This document shows, one piece after another, positions 1 to 10,648 of a stretch of 64,000 nucleotides of DNA (position 1 is the stretch's first letter; each line of letters begins with the position of its first letter). The DNA is from Pomphorhynchus laevis (lineage: Eukaryota > Acanthocephala > Palaeacanthocephala > Echinorhynchida > Pomphorhynchidae), in assembly GCA_012934845.2 (NCBI GenBank), contig WNNJ02002070.1:89907-153906 (forward strand), read 5' to 3'. Under the pieces are notes generated by a model that was not told where the DNA came from, ran no database searches, and was given only the letters and a program-made list of their open reading frames with translations. A program made the translations under genes and the position numbers.

Positions 1-59
1 AGTGTAGAAACTTGCTCTGTATTTTTGAACATTACTTTAACTATCCTCGGTCAGTAGGG

Positions 60-600
60 TTATACTCCCACACCATCTAAATATCGCCCGACACGTATCA
101 CAACCGCATTACTAATTTCCGATTTAAGATTATCATATGTTGAAAATGCTTTAGTAAGATTATCATATATAACTCTTTTGTCGTGTCGAATCCGTTTATG
201 TAATTCCGGACTATCTAACTCAGGGACATTGGTCGTCATAATACATCGAGTCCTAGAGGCAAACCTGTTGTTACGCTTATTCACATTTATTTGTGGGTAA
301 TTCTTTTACGCGTTATTCTCTACAGTATATTCATGATTACTGTACATGGGTAACATTCCTATTTGATTTTCAATTACGTCCAAGTGTTCATGTGATTTGT
401 TTGTAATTTCATCGTGAATAAGTTTTGGTTGTTTGTTTGAACTATTATCTCGAGTATTATTAACGTCCTTTCCTATATTGATACATTTTTTGCATTTACT
501 TCTAAATTTACTTTGTTAATTTTATTCACTAATTCTCGTTGAATCTCTCTGAATGATAATTCAGCGCATAATCCACATGTAAATATTTTTTCTTTATATT
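60..600 (-). mobile_element. LINE ORF1 remnant (CR1/L2-like)
   Basis: Reading the minus strand, the 560-600 end encodes a short cysteine-containing piece (FTCGLC) followed by a helical stretch. This matches the end of the PHD-like finger in the ORF1 of the LINE at 43.5-48.1 kb. The 60-284 end encodes a segment with RFASRTRCIMTTNV, which parallels PSRDRCIIISNL in LINE A ORF1. The two parts are not in one frame, so this is a decayed ORF1. Its 3' side may run off the window or be lost. The assignment rests on similarity between copies inside this window. Confidence 0.55.
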
Positions 601-699
601 GTTCAATTTCTTTAGGAATTATTACTATTTTTTTATTTATAATTTTTTATTACTAATTGTACATCAAATACACGGTTATCCGCTAATGGATCCGAAAAT

Positions 700-1695
700 A
701 TTCAATAATTTAATTATTTACGAAACTCTAAATTCATTGACTGGAGTTTCGTATGTTGATCTTGCAGCTCTTACACACATTGATGCCATTTTTGCCAATT
801 TGAAACCAATAGTTGTTCTAAATTTCCTAATGATATCACTGTAACTTTCCTTTGTATTCTTCGATTGTAATGTTGCCATGCGTTTTATGACTTTGTCGGC
901 ATTGTTACCAAGTCCACCATTGGATGCAAGCACAATCAGATAAAACGTAGAACGCTCAAAACGAGATATTCGCTCATCGTATTTAGCTATTTTACGCTTC
1001 TCGTGATATTGAAATGGATCAGAAGTATGGTTAAATGAATTTGACGGATCCAGATGACTGAAAATACATAAGTCCATTAAGGACCGCTCCGTTTTATCTC
1101 CGAACAAACCATTGCATCCGATATCAAGTCTTGCATTCTGATCTATTGTTGTAGTAGAACGCTGAAATATTATTCCGATTGGTAATTTTTGAAGACATGG
1201 TTCAATCGATACTAACAACATATTTTTGTGAGATCTTCGCTATGCTGTCTCTTACTATATTATGTCTTATTGACGGTAATCCACCTTTTTGGCATGCCAA
1301 ACAATGTATAATATTAAAGGTGTTTCCACAAAGACAAACCGCTGGTGGATTAGGAGGATTCCAACCATATCTTGCCACAAGAGCATCTTGAAACTGTTGC
1401 TTGCTTAAATGATAACCACTTCTGATGAAAGGTTTTGATTATAGCCATGTAGATGCACTTTTGACTGAGTTGCAACATATGCTGCTCTCGCTGACTCGTT
1501 TTAACTCATCGATTATGTTCTTGTAAAGCTTTTCTTTTTCTAGCCTTATACTATACGCAGCTTGTTTCTATGCATGATGTAGTAAAGATCCGGTCAACCC
1601 TCCTAAAAGAGGATCACACATCTTCATCAAGAATCGAAAAGATGATTCACATTGGTTTTCGAGATTAATTAAACCCAAGCCACCATATCGGAGAG
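700..1695 (-). pseudogene. Retroelement C-terminal domain remnant (RHN..RD / LDI type)
   Basis: Two minus-strand frames join into a recognisable C-terminal region of animal retroelement polyproteins. From 1420 to 1221 the frame carries a CLCG...HCLAC knuckle-like motif followed by GGLPSIRHNIVRD. From 1221 to 718 it carries ARLDIGCNG, MDLCIF, an HEKRKIAKYDERI stretch and ASNGGLGNNA. The order knuckle, RHN..RD, LD(I/V), (Y)xxHExxK, GGxG is one I recall from cnidarian and other invertebrate reverse-transcriptase ORFs. A frameshift lies near 1215 between the two halves. Upstream, 1695-1420 gives degraded coding sequence starting GLGLINLENQ. No reverse transcriptase domain remains. A nuclease-like fold for the domain is inference only. 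Confidence 0.6.
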
Positions 1696-1696
1696 G

Positions 1697-1793
1697 TAAC
1701 TCGATCAAATTCAAGGAATTATTTACTCGATCAAGGAATTATAACTCGATCAAATTCAAGGAATTACTCGATCAAATTCAGGAATTATTACTA
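1697..1793 (+). repeat. Short minisatellite, about 4 units
   Basis: The words ACTCGATCAA and ATTCAAGGAATTA recur in direct tandem with units of roughly 20 to 30 bp and small length changes. It directly follows the retroelement remnant and may have grown from its end. Confidence 0.7.
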
Positions 1794-2429
1794 ATAAAAA
1801 TAATAAAGATTAATTAAATCGTATATTATTTATTTTTATTTTTGATTTATAGTATAAAATACGTAGACTCAGATATCTGATTTGATTTATCATTTCCTCT
1901 TTATTATTTTTAAAAGTTTCGGCTATTTTGCTTTAAATAGGAACTTGATAAACAAAAAGTTATAAATTGATTCCGATTACATATTGTATAATACATCCAG
2001 TACAATATATAATTCAAAGTCGATCTGAATACAATTCTTTCCAATTATATTTGATGTTTTTATCAAATGGTGAAATTTTTAAATTCAGCTTTATCTAGAT
2101 ATTCGGTGAATTGTCAAAATTCAAACGCCTGAATTTAACAGATAAATTTAATATCTACAAGGTAATCACAAGTAGTAAAGAGAACAGAGGAATTTTTTGA
2201 ATTCTATAATTGTCATTGCATATTTTCAGATTGTCTCATTGCAGATCTGCAATGAGATATACAGTGTAATCTTGCTTTATATAGCACCATCAATTGCTAT
2301 CTAGGAACATGTTAAATACTTGTATATCTTTAGTAATATGTGGAAGCTTCGTACTGTAATATCTAGATGACCTCAAAAATTGTGCGCGGAAGGCAAATAT
2401 CTTGTGGGTTTTTGAGGTCGCAGATACTC
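1794..2429. other. AT-rich spacer with a family X tail
   Basis: No coding exon was recognised. Positions about 1800-1892 contain the right-hand tail of the dispersed family X, ending in ACGTAGACTCAGATATCTGATTT-like sequence in the forward direction. The rest is low-complexity AT-rich DNA. Confidence 0.4.
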
Positions 2430-2672
2430 AATTACTAATAAGAGAGGGTATACCTAGTTTACGGTTTACTGATGTGCTAATTCCCGAACTACATCGATGG
2501 ACAGCGGCATCAAGGAATTGAAAGCTACCGTTTTTCTAAGTCTTCAACTGCCATTTTATATTCGGGTCATACTCATTGAAATCAATCAAGAGTATTCGTT
2601 TATCTATATTCGATTCACCAATTATTATGAACACATCATCCACATAACCACACCAATCTGTAAATTTATCAA
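2430..2672 (-). mobile_element. Penelope-like reverse transcriptase fragment
   Basis: The minus strand encodes WCGYVDDVFIII, about 25 residues later DPNIKWQL, then FQFLDAAVHR and STSVNRKL. The order YVDD, NIK(W/F)..., FLD, TSVYRK is the signature of the palm and following part of Penelope-like element reverse transcriptases. Only about 80 codons remain and the copy is broken, so it is a relic. It is a different lineage from the Penelope-like cluster at 55-60 kb, which has a different fingerprint. Confidence 0.65.
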
Positions 2673-3010
2673 TTGTGGACCTGGCCAATACTTCCTAAAA
2701 TTTAAATAACTGGCCAATGATTACTGAAATTTAAAAAATTTTAGTAATCACAAGTATTTACATTTGGTGAACAAAGACTTGATGGGTTAATCTTTCCCAA
2801 AAAACTGTTTTCATGTAAGACAGAAAATTTCGCATTTTATACCGTGATCGTAACTTATTTTTAAAGTTATTTTAATTTGATATTTCTTTAAATAATGAAA
2901 ACTTCAAATTATAATAACCTTTTACGACTTTTCATAACTTTTATGATACTTAAAAATGAACAACGAAACTAACAACTTTCTGATTTAACATAATAAGATA
3001 TAAATAAAAG
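2673..3010. other. AT-rich spacer downstream of the ubiquilin copy
   Basis: No gene, repeat or poly(A) signal that I can support was seen. This would be the 3' flank of the minus-strand ubiquilin copy. Confidence 0.3.
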
Positions 3011-4405
3011 TCAAGAGTATTCATTACGTTCTACAGCCATTTTTGCGTCTCCCATAGATACAACAAACGCTTCAAGATTAGTATCACGGCTATGGAATCC
3101 CACTGTCTGCATTTGTACAAGTTCGGATGCATAAAGTTGTTCTTGAGTTTGGTTTGGTTGTTGATTTGTCGGCTGATGTTGCTGGGGATGAAGACGATCT
3201 AATGGTTGAAACAACGAAGCAGTATAATCTTGATTTGAGTATTGTAAATTTTGAAATACTGTTGTTGCATAAGCTGTTTGTCTATTGTTTGGTAATTGAA
3301 AGAAATCTATATTAGATTAAGTAGGTTGACTATTCATTTGATTATCGACTAGACCGCTTATATTTGAAGATATCAACTGTGAATATACTTGTGGGGATGT
3401 GTCCCTAAGACGAATTAGGATCTGTAGAATTTGTACAATCGTCCTCAATGCTCGAGTATTTGTGCATAGAGCACGAATTTCAGGTATTGGCCACTGACTT
3501 ATAAACTCATGAATTACACGATGTACTTGTTCTCTTTGTCTTTCGTCCTGTATAAATTCATATGTACGCAGCAGATTAAGTAGAATACCAGGATCGCGGA
3601 TATAATTATCCATGTTTGGGTTAAAATTTGATTCCCGCAACATGTCGATTAACATGCGAGGATTTTCAGCAGCGCCTACTAATAATTGTTGATGGTTCAT
3701 CGTATAATACCGATTAGTGTTTTCGCTTGACGTAGATTGCAAAGGCGACTCTAAACGGTTTGAATTAGATACATATGATCTAGACGAATCGACTAAATTA
3801 AATGGCAAATGAATTAAAATGGATGCAGATCGATTACTTTGAAATGTAGTATTCTGAGATGCCCCCGGGTTAGGCAGGAGGTTTGTATTTTCAGTTCCTA
3901 CTTGACTAGTGTTAGCTGTACTAGATGAGCTAGAATTAGTATTCAGAGGGTTATCGCCGAACTGCTCATGTGCCACATTAAGCATTGGTTCTTGAAAATC
4001 GCGATAAATTCTCTGTCGAACATTATATCCGCTCGATAAACTCTCAAGGTTAATCAGGGATCTATCATGGTTTCTCGTAATTTCCTGTATAATTGTAGGA
4101 TTACGAATCATTTCTATTGTTTGACGCATTAAATCCGGATTGTTAACGAATTGTGAAACCTCGTGGTTCTGCTCCCTCACTCTTTGCATTTGTGGATTGT
4201 TAAGCTTAATTGAACTAAGCAATGCAGGATTACTCATAAATCCTTGAGCCAAATTATTACTTAGAAGGTTTTAAATTACATGTGGATTAGTCTGAATAGT
4301 GCCAAAAATATTTTGTTGTATTTCAGTAAAATTGGAATTTCCAAATGGAAGGCTCGAAAATGGTGCAAGTGGTAATCTGGATAATGTTGCAGTTCCATCG
4401 GTATG
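3011..4405 (-). pseudogene. UBQLN: Ubiquilin pseudogene, 5' end cut off by a LINE
   Basis: Ubiquilins shuttle ubiquitinated proteins to the proteasome, using an N-terminal ubiquitin-like domain, STI1 repeats and a C-terminal UBA domain. This minus-strand copy shows the STI1 region (MSNPALL, NNPQMQRV, NPDLMRQTIEM, QEPMLNVAHEQFG), a second STI1 block (NPRMLIDML, TNTRALRTIVQI) and the UBA domain (ELVQMQTVGF, TNLEAFVVSMGD, AVER), then a stop a few residues later, as expected. About 460 codons run in one frame without an intron. Two in-frame TAA codons interrupt it, near 4275 and at 3317-3319; each fits a CAA to TAA change. The ubiquitin-like domain is missing: the frame ends near 4405, where LINE A starts, and does not resume beyond it. 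The lack of introns suggests a retrocopy, but this is inference. Confidence 0.8.
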
Positions 4406-5171
4406 TTGATCAATATTCGGTTGATGCGATATCTCCGTTCAACCTATTCAATAATCCATTTCTGTCACACATGCTCAAACCGTATCACCTATCAATAATT
4501 TACATCCTTCCGTCAAAATCATCTCCAGTAACATCTCCGATCAACCGATTCAACACTCCACTCCTGTCACACATGCTCTAAACTATCTTAAATCTTCACT
4601 TAGCACCCCTGTCATTCCCACGTTTATCTGCTCTTCTGCCTCTACTGCTACCAGGTCTGTCCGTCCACCACTACGTAATCGTTTACCTTCGCGCGATCGA
4701 TGCATTATCATATCTAATTTAAAGGTTTCCGAATCTGATTCTCCTCAATGTCGCCTCGATGATGATGTATCTGCTTTCAGGTCTATCCTAGCAACCATTC
4801 TTCCTGATAATAATCCATCCCTCTTCAATAATATCGCTCCTGTATCTTTGATCCGTTTAAACAAATCCACTAAATCCAATCATCTCAGTCATCCACTCCT
4901 AAAAATCGTTTTCCAACATAGTTCACATACATCCTTGGTACTTTCCCAACGTTTTAAACTTCTTACCACTTCGTCTACTTGTCGTATCTTTCCTGACCGC
5001 TCCCATTCTGATATTGCCCAGCTCAATTTAGCTCGCATTGAGAAACATCGACGTGAAACAAACGGCGAGTCATCCTTATCTATACGTCAAATCAATAGAA
5101 ATTTTCACGTTGTACACACAAGGCCAAAAATTCGATGGCGTCCCATCTCTCCCCCTTGTCTTCTTCGCTAG
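4406..5171 (+). pseudogene. LINE A ORF1, C-terminal part
   Basis: ORF1 of this group encodes an RNA-binding chaperone-like protein. The visible part includes a basic entry motif (PSRDRCIIISNL near 4688-4724), a middle block with LLKIVFQ and RIFPDR, an ARIEKHRRE helix, and a terminal VHTRPKIRWRP. This pattern resembles an RRM-like ORF1 domain and is repeated in LINEs E, G and B. Reading frames change in the first third. The stop lies at 5169-5171, beyond the ORF2 start codon. Confidence 0.7.
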
Positions 5172-7998
5172 TCGATCTCGCTCATAAGCATACTTTTCGT
5201 CTTAGTCTATTCAACACTCGCTCCATTCTTTATAAAGCTAATATGCTCCTTGATATCTTCGATCAATTATCTATCGATATTCTCTGCATTACCGAATCCT
5301 GGCATTGTGACTCCGACGATCTTGCTATTCGTCGTCTATGTCGCTCTGGTTGTTCTTTAGTTGAATCAGCTCGTCCAATTGCCTCTCATACATCTACTGC
5401 TTTTAACCATGGCGGTATAGTTGCCATTGCTCGTCACCCAATGTCTTTACGTAAAATTAACGTTAACATCCGTTACACCTCGTTCGAATTACTCATATGC
5501 AGATTATCAACTCCTTTCCCTCTGGAACTTGTGATTGTATACCGTCCAGGTTCAGTTGCCCCTCACGTATCTTCTTTAACGACCTTGCAGATCTTATGTC
5601 TCACTGTTCATTGTCTTATACTCCTTCTTTTGTTCTCGGTTACTTTAACATTCGTCTTGATCGCCCGTCTGACTCTGACTCTATCATTTTAACTAATCTT
5701 TTTTCTGATTTTAACTATAAATTACTTTCAACAAGCCCAACTCATATTCTCGGCGGTGCTCTCGACATCATTGCTGTTCCTAACTGCTTTAATGACTATA
5801 CCTCCTTGTCAATTACTGATCCTGGTTTGTCCGATCATTTCCTTGTCACTCTTACTCTTACTCGTCCCCATCCTCCTTCTCCGCCTCCACCAATATCCAC
5901 ACCAAGTCGACCCTGGAAACTTCTCGATATCCCTATTCTCTGCACAGCCTTACTCAATTCTTCACTCTTTTCACTTCCTCTTAACTATCTCTCCCGATGA
6001 TCTCTGCATTCTGTTTGATTCTGAACTTATGTCTATCATCAATAAACTTCTGCCTAGTCGACTCCGACGCTCTCAGCCATGCTCCCTGGTTCGATTCTGA
6101 CTGTAGTCTTTCTAAGCGTCGACTCCGTCACTCTTTTCGTGTGTATAATCGCTTTCTTAAACGTTCACCCAACTCACTCCCTCCAAATCTCCATGATTCC
6201 TACTTTTCTCTACGCCGTTCACATCTTATTCTTATACGTACTAAACGTACTATCTTCTGGCGAAATCAACTCGAGTCATCTTCCAACTATAAATCTCATT
6301 GGAAAATCTTAAACTCAATTCTTTCACGATCATATACTTCTTGTAATATAAATCCTGATGAATTTTCTTCTTATCTACAAACTAAGCTATCTAATTTACT
6401 TTCCCTACTACCCATAGCCCCCTTGTACCCACTCTTCTCTTTAAATACTTCCCTCCCAGAACTATTCCACATTCTTCCCGTTTCGTCTGATGAAGTTTCT
6501 TCGGTTCTGCTGTCATTACCTAATAAAACCTCTCCTTCTGACCCAATTCCAACTCACTTACTTAAAAATATCTGCTCCTCTATCTCACCCTTCCTAACCA
6601 CATTGTTCAACTCGTCCATCCGTAGCCGTACATTTCCTTCCATCTGGAAATGCGCCACTGTTCACGACTCCTCACTACCATCTTCGTACCGTCCAATCTC
6701 ACTTCTCCCAACCCTCTCTAAACTCCTTGAGCGTCTCGTTCTCAAGCAAGTTAATACATATTTCTTTTCCTCTAACTTGTTTCCTCCCTTCCAAGCCGCT
6801 TTTCGCTCTAATCACTCTACTGAAATTGCCTGTCTTAAAGTTTATAATGACTTACTAATCTCGCGCGATCATAAATTATGTAGTGTCATAGTTTCTCTTG
6901 ATCTATCGTCTGCTTTTGACATCGTCGATCACTCGATTCTTCTACATCGCCTTCGTCATGATTATGGCTTCTCTTTACCCACTGTATCATGGTTTTCTTC
7001 ATATCTATCAAACCGTACATTTCGCGTCTATTCTAACTCTTTTCTCTCCCATCCTTCATCCATTCCGACCGGTGTTCCACAAGGCTCTGTATTAGGCCCT
7101 ATGCTTTTCTCTCTTCTTTTCGGTGACTTGTCTTCGATTTCTCATAAATTTAACTTCCATGTTATGCAATATGCTGATGACATTCTCATCTATGCTCACG
7201 CACCTGCTTATCGTATTCATGATCTTAGTGTTTCTGTTTCCAGATGTATTGTTTCAATTTCCAATCATCTTTCTCCCCTTCGCCTTTCTCTGAATCCTGA
7301 TAAATCTAAAATTATGTGGATCCTACCTCGAAGCTTCGGCGTAGAACCTCCTTCCGTATCACTAAATTCTACAATTCTTCCTATCGTTGATAATCTCGTT
7401 TTCCTAGGCTTTCATTTCAACAACCGACTTTCACTTAAACCTTTCGTTAGTGATAAAGTACGCTCATCTACCTTGATACTCCGCAATCTCCGTCAAGTTC
7501 GTAGATTGATCGATTTCCCTTCTTGTATGACTCATATCTTCTCTTCTTTTCTCAAGACTTGATTACTGTCTTAGTCTATTTTCCAACTCACCTAAATCCA
7601 CTCTTCTTCCTTTACAACGCATCATCAACGCTGCCGTCCGAGTTCTCCTCCGTCTTCGTCGTTTTGATCATACATCCCACTATCTTGTTTCTCTTGATTG
7701 GCCTACCATTTATTGTCGTGTTCAAATTCGTCTTCTTATCATTGCTTTTCGCCTTATAACTTCTCATACCCCTTCATTTCTAAACCTTCCTTTTCTCGAC
7801 AATTCTCGTACTGTGTATTGTGCTCTGCGTTCCCGTAATTCCCTTCTTTTACATGTCCCAATCTACTCTACCTCTTTTGGCTTCCGCTCCTTCGTTGTGG
7901 CTGCTCCTCTCTTGTGGAATCAACTGCCTATTCATATCCGCCAATCAACATCTATGCCGTACTTCAAACGCCAAATCCAATTTTATTTCAACAATTAA
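5135..7998 (+). pseudogene. LINE A ORF2: endonuclease plus reverse transcriptase
   Basis: ORF2 starts at the ATG at 5135, overlapping ORF1 by 37 nt. An AP-type endonuclease domain shows FNTRSILYK, CITESWH and, in another frame, SDHFLVTL. The reverse transcriptase follows in a long open frame from 5997 to 7562 with YRPISLLPTLSKLLERL, SLDLSSAFDIVDH, TGVPQGSVLG and QYADDILIY; the catalytic YADD lies near 7171-7182. A C-terminal segment at 7813-7998 reads GFRSFVVAAPLLWN and ends in a stop. Frameshifts near 5560, near 5990 and after 7555, plus a short deletion before SYRPISLL, break the gene. Confidence 0.85.
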
Positions 7999-8052
7999 CT
8001 AATTACCTGTGACCTTTGATGTTCTTATTTTTGTTTGTTAGTGGTCATGTAA

Positions 8053-8069
8053 GCGTGCATTTTGCACGC
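8053..8069 (+). other. LINE 3'-end hairpin (copy A)
   Basis: The arms GCGTGCA and TGCACGC pair perfectly around a 3-nt loop, about 30 bases before the element's end. The same hairpin occurs in LINEs F, E, D and H with paired base changes, so it is probably an RNA signal bound by the reverse transcriptase. Confidence 0.75.
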
Positions 8070-8102
8070 ATTTGCCACGTTAAATAAATTATTGTATTAT
8101 TA

Positions 8103-8815
8103 TATCAACCCCTCCTTAATTGTTGGTGATTGCTGAAGTGACAAAGAAGCATTATTTGATTGTTTAGATGTTGAGTTATATGCCGAAGGTCGTCGTGGAG
8201 ACATGAGTTGCAGGACAGGCATGTCAACCTCAGAATGGTCGCCTTTGACGACGGAAGCTGACCGAATATTGGAGTCATGAACTACCTCAACTGACTGGGC
8301 CTCGGGCTGTGCAAGGTTGCTCATAGAAAATAGTCGCGGAGATGGGTCGTCACAATATCCAAGACTTTTCTCTAGTAAGGGTTGGCCCATCTCGCCAATA
8401 CTTTTGAGAATCGCTTTTGCATTTCCTCTCATCAGTGCGACGGACACGCGCTGAAATAACTGACCCGCTGTGCTGCAATACCGGCTACCGTTTCTACATG
8501 ACATAGAACGAGCAATGAAACGAATTAGCTTTTCCCCTTGAGGTTCCATCCTCCGTAAGTTTCAACAACTGCTGCCGTAAAACTGTATCCATTCTCCTCT
8601 AATTTGCGTTTATATTTCCTTTCCTTGACACAGGTGGCATACTTGCTTGCGGCATAGCCAGGGATCTCAGAAGCCATGAAAATATAAGCATTTTGTTGTG
8701 GGTTAGTTACGGCAAAATCAACTGCTAAAGGAGGGTCCTTATAAAATAGAATGTCCGCCGGTCTCTCTCGCAAACCACGAACTAGGTTGGGTACCTCATT
8801 TGCCACCCTCAATCC
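8103..8815 (-). pseudogene. Retroelement C-terminal domain (RPADIL / DFAV type), frameshifted
   Basis: The minus strand from 8815 reads ERPADILFYKDPPLAVDFAV, then a helical ASKYATCVKERKYKRKL, then FTAAVVETYGGWN. After a frameshift near 8535 it continues with LIRFIARSM and LFQRVSVALMRGNAKAIL. The order RPADI, LAxDxxV, ExxxKY, F.p.VEt.Ggw, L.qrl.v.l.rgNA is one I know from the C-terminal ends of invertebrate reverse-transcriptase ORFs. It parallels the domain at 0.7-1.7 kb. The sequence is preceded by TTTTTATTTTTGCAG, a good splice acceptor, so it could have become an exon. The last 60 codons are low complexity. LINE A ends right beside its stop. Confidence 0.55.
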
Positions 8816-9308
8816 AGCAGAAACCGCTGCAAAAATAAAAATCGAAAAAATTAAAAATATAATTATAAAATATATTATATAAATAAATAATAAATAACTA
8901 ATTTATATAAAATAAAATATATTTTTAATTTTTAATATAAAAATTAAAATAGCATTTTGCAGCGAAATTTAATTTGTTAAAAACATGTAATAGTTAATTT
9001 TGATATTATATAATATATATCATAATATATAATATATATTTAAATTAATTAATTTAAATAATTAATTAAAAACTTATTTAACATTCATATATTTCTTGAT
9101 ATGTAAGCACACTCACATCATAATTCATATTATGAAATATATATTTAAAAAGCATAAGACTGAGTTATTATGAGTTATCACATCAGAACTTATAATGCTG
9201 CGAATTGCTTAATAAATTTGATGATTTGTCAGCCATTAAAAAATTAGAACTGCCCAAAATGTGGCATAAAATTACGAGATACATTTTTGTTTTATTCAAA
9301 ACAAAAAT
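8816..9308. other. AT-rich spacer
   Basis: Low-complexity AT-rich sequence with many TATAAAT and AATATAT words. I see no exon, RNA gene or known repeat family. Confidence 0.35.
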
Positions 9309-9426
9309 AAAAGGAGAGGAGCTATACTTCTCTTAGTTTTTTCCAATTAGATTTGACAAATTTTCATGTCACATGATTAGGGAAAATTTAGCGAACCAGA
9401 CTATGAATACATTTAAATAGATTTTC
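9309..9426. repeat. Direct repeat flanking the neuroguidin 3' end, copy 1
   Basis: A stretch of about 115 bp beginning AAGGAGAGGAGCTATACTTC recurs almost unchanged at 9575-9688. The differences are a few single bases and one short gap. The duplication is therefore fairly recent. The second copy lies just downstream of the neuroguidin stop and would be part of its 3' untranslated region. Confidence 0.85.
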
Positions 9427-9574
9427 TCGGGGTTTATAACAAAAATATTACAAAATATTATTTTTTTAAAAATTATTATTTAAAATAATAATTTTAAATA
9501 TAAAATTTAAGACATAATTTATATTTAAAAGACAATTCTTCGCCTTGTGTTTTAAATATAAAACACAAAACGAA

Positions 9575-9688
9575 GGAGAGGAGCTATACTTCTCTTAGTT
9601 TTTTCAATAAGATTTGACAAATTTTCATGTCACATGATTAGGGAAAATTTAGCGAACCAGACTATGAATACATTTAAATATATTTTAA
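9575..9688. repeat. Direct repeat flanking the neuroguidin 3' end, copy 2
   Basis: This is the partner of 9309-9426. Both copies share GATTTGACAAATTTTCATG and AGCGAACCAGACTATGAATA. Between them lies about 150 bp of AT-rich sequence. Confidence 0.85.
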
Positions 9689-9712
9689 ATAAATAATTTT
9701 TACATTTATTTT

Positions 9713-10648
9713 CTAAACGCGTCTTTTCTTATATTTTTTCTGCTTTCGACTTTTTGATCGTTTACTTGTTTTCGATTTGTTTCCATTAGGCATCAATGCC
9801 GACGGTCCCGTAACTGATCCAAGAGAATGTTGTAAACTGTTGTGTAAACTTTGACCCATAGCTTTCTTGTCATTTTTCGAAATTGGTAATCGGGACATTG
9901 TTTTCTCCTCGTATTCTCGAATTTCTTTTAATTTATTGTTTAATCGTTCGCCTGTATTAGCAAATGACTTGTTAAATGAATTTTGATAAACCTCTACCGG
10001 CTGTTCTGAAAATTCGTTCTGCAAATCCCGAAGTAAATCACCATGCAAATTTACTTTATTACTTGCACTGGATTTGCTACGTGCGGTTCGTCTTTTATCG
10101 TCATCACCGGGATAGTATACCGGCGCTATTCTTGGTGGACGGTATGGTTTTACCTGTGTTTTATTACCAATATTTGACGAGTTATCTACTGGTGAACCTT
10201 CTTCATCTTCTCCGGATAGATCACTGTCCTCTTCACATAATTCAGATATATTAGGTTTATACTTCTTTGATTCGGCGCCTTGGTTGTCGGTTACCATTTG
10301 ACAGTGTAAAATATCGTCAATAATCGGTCTGGATCTGTGCTCGATAGGACGCATTTTATCCATTATCACACGTAAAGTGACTAGCTGCTTTACCAGCTGT
10401 TCGCCAATTGGCTTTTTAAGAGATTTACCGAGAAGCTTTCTTCTGGCAATACAAGATACTGCCATCATGTAATCCAAATGGAGACGGTTTTTCAAATCCA
10501 GTAGACTCAAACCCTCAAATTTATTACGGTTCATCTTTTTTGCAATGTCGTCTAGGTCAGACAATTCCCCATCTAACTCTTCGCACGTATTCAACATATC
10601 TTTGATCATACTGTTTATCCTGTCTGTATTTTCGGTACAAATATTCAT
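9713..10648 (-). CDS. NGDN: Neuroguidin-like protein (Sas10/Utp3/C1D family), intact single exon
   Basis: Neuroguidin (yeast Lcp5) belongs to the small-subunit processome in the nucleolus and in animals also binds translation factors. The 311-residue product is close to the roughly 315 residues of human neuroguidin. Residues 1-110 form the helical Sas10/Utp3/C1D domain (LSLLDLKNRLHLDYMM, LVTLRVIMDKMRPIEHRSR). An acidic middle (EEDSDLSGEDEEG) leads to YRPPRIAPVYY, a hallmark of the family, then LLRDLQNEFSEQP and a KEIREYEEKTMSRLPISK block. The C-terminus is a lysine- and arginine-rich nucleolar-targeting tail. The ATG at 10646-10648 is chosen because it gives the family's usual N-terminus and length. 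No stop or frameshift interrupts it. The gene has no intron. Confidence 0.9.
   Translation of the reverse strand: MNICTENTDRINSMIKDMLNTCEELDGELSDLDDIAKKMNRNKFEGLSLLDLKNRLHLDYMMAVSCIARRKLLGKSLKKPIGEQLVKQLVTLRVIMDKMRPIEHRSRPIIDDILHCQMVTDNQGAESKKYKPNISELCEEDSDLSGEDEEGSPVDNSSNIGNKTQVKPYRPPRIAPVYYPGDDDKRRTARSKSSASNKVNLHGDLLRDLQNEFSEQPVEVYQNSFNKSFANTGERLNNKLKEIREYEEKTMSRLPISKNDKKAMGQSLHNSLQHSLGSVTGPSALMPNGNKSKTSKRSKSRKQKKYKKRRV

Larger units (their letters stand above)
4406..8102 (+). mobile_element. LINE A, CR1/L2-like non-LTR retrotransposon, 5'-truncated
   Basis: This copy holds the C-terminal part of ORF1, then ORF2 with an endonuclease, reverse transcriptase and C-terminal tail, then a 3' hairpin and an ATT-rich tail. 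It is truncated at its 5' end, inside ORF1, where it abuts the ubiquilin pseudogene. The clade call rests on the LDLSSAFDIVDH, GVPQGSVLGP and QYADD blocks, typical of the CR1/L2/Jockey supergroup. Several frame breaks make it inactive. It shares its 3' tail type with LINE F and not with LINEs D and E, so two subfamilies are present. Confidence 0.88.

Noticed and set aside
599-844. Plus-strand ORF with hydrophobic start
   Set aside because: It is the shadow of the minus-strand retroelement domain and AT-rich sequence.
3011-4405. TAA read as glutamine (variant genetic code) to rescue ubiquilin
   Set aside because: Neuroguidin, xylosyltransferase and other frames use TAA or TAG only as stops or lack them internally, so a pseudogene is simpler.
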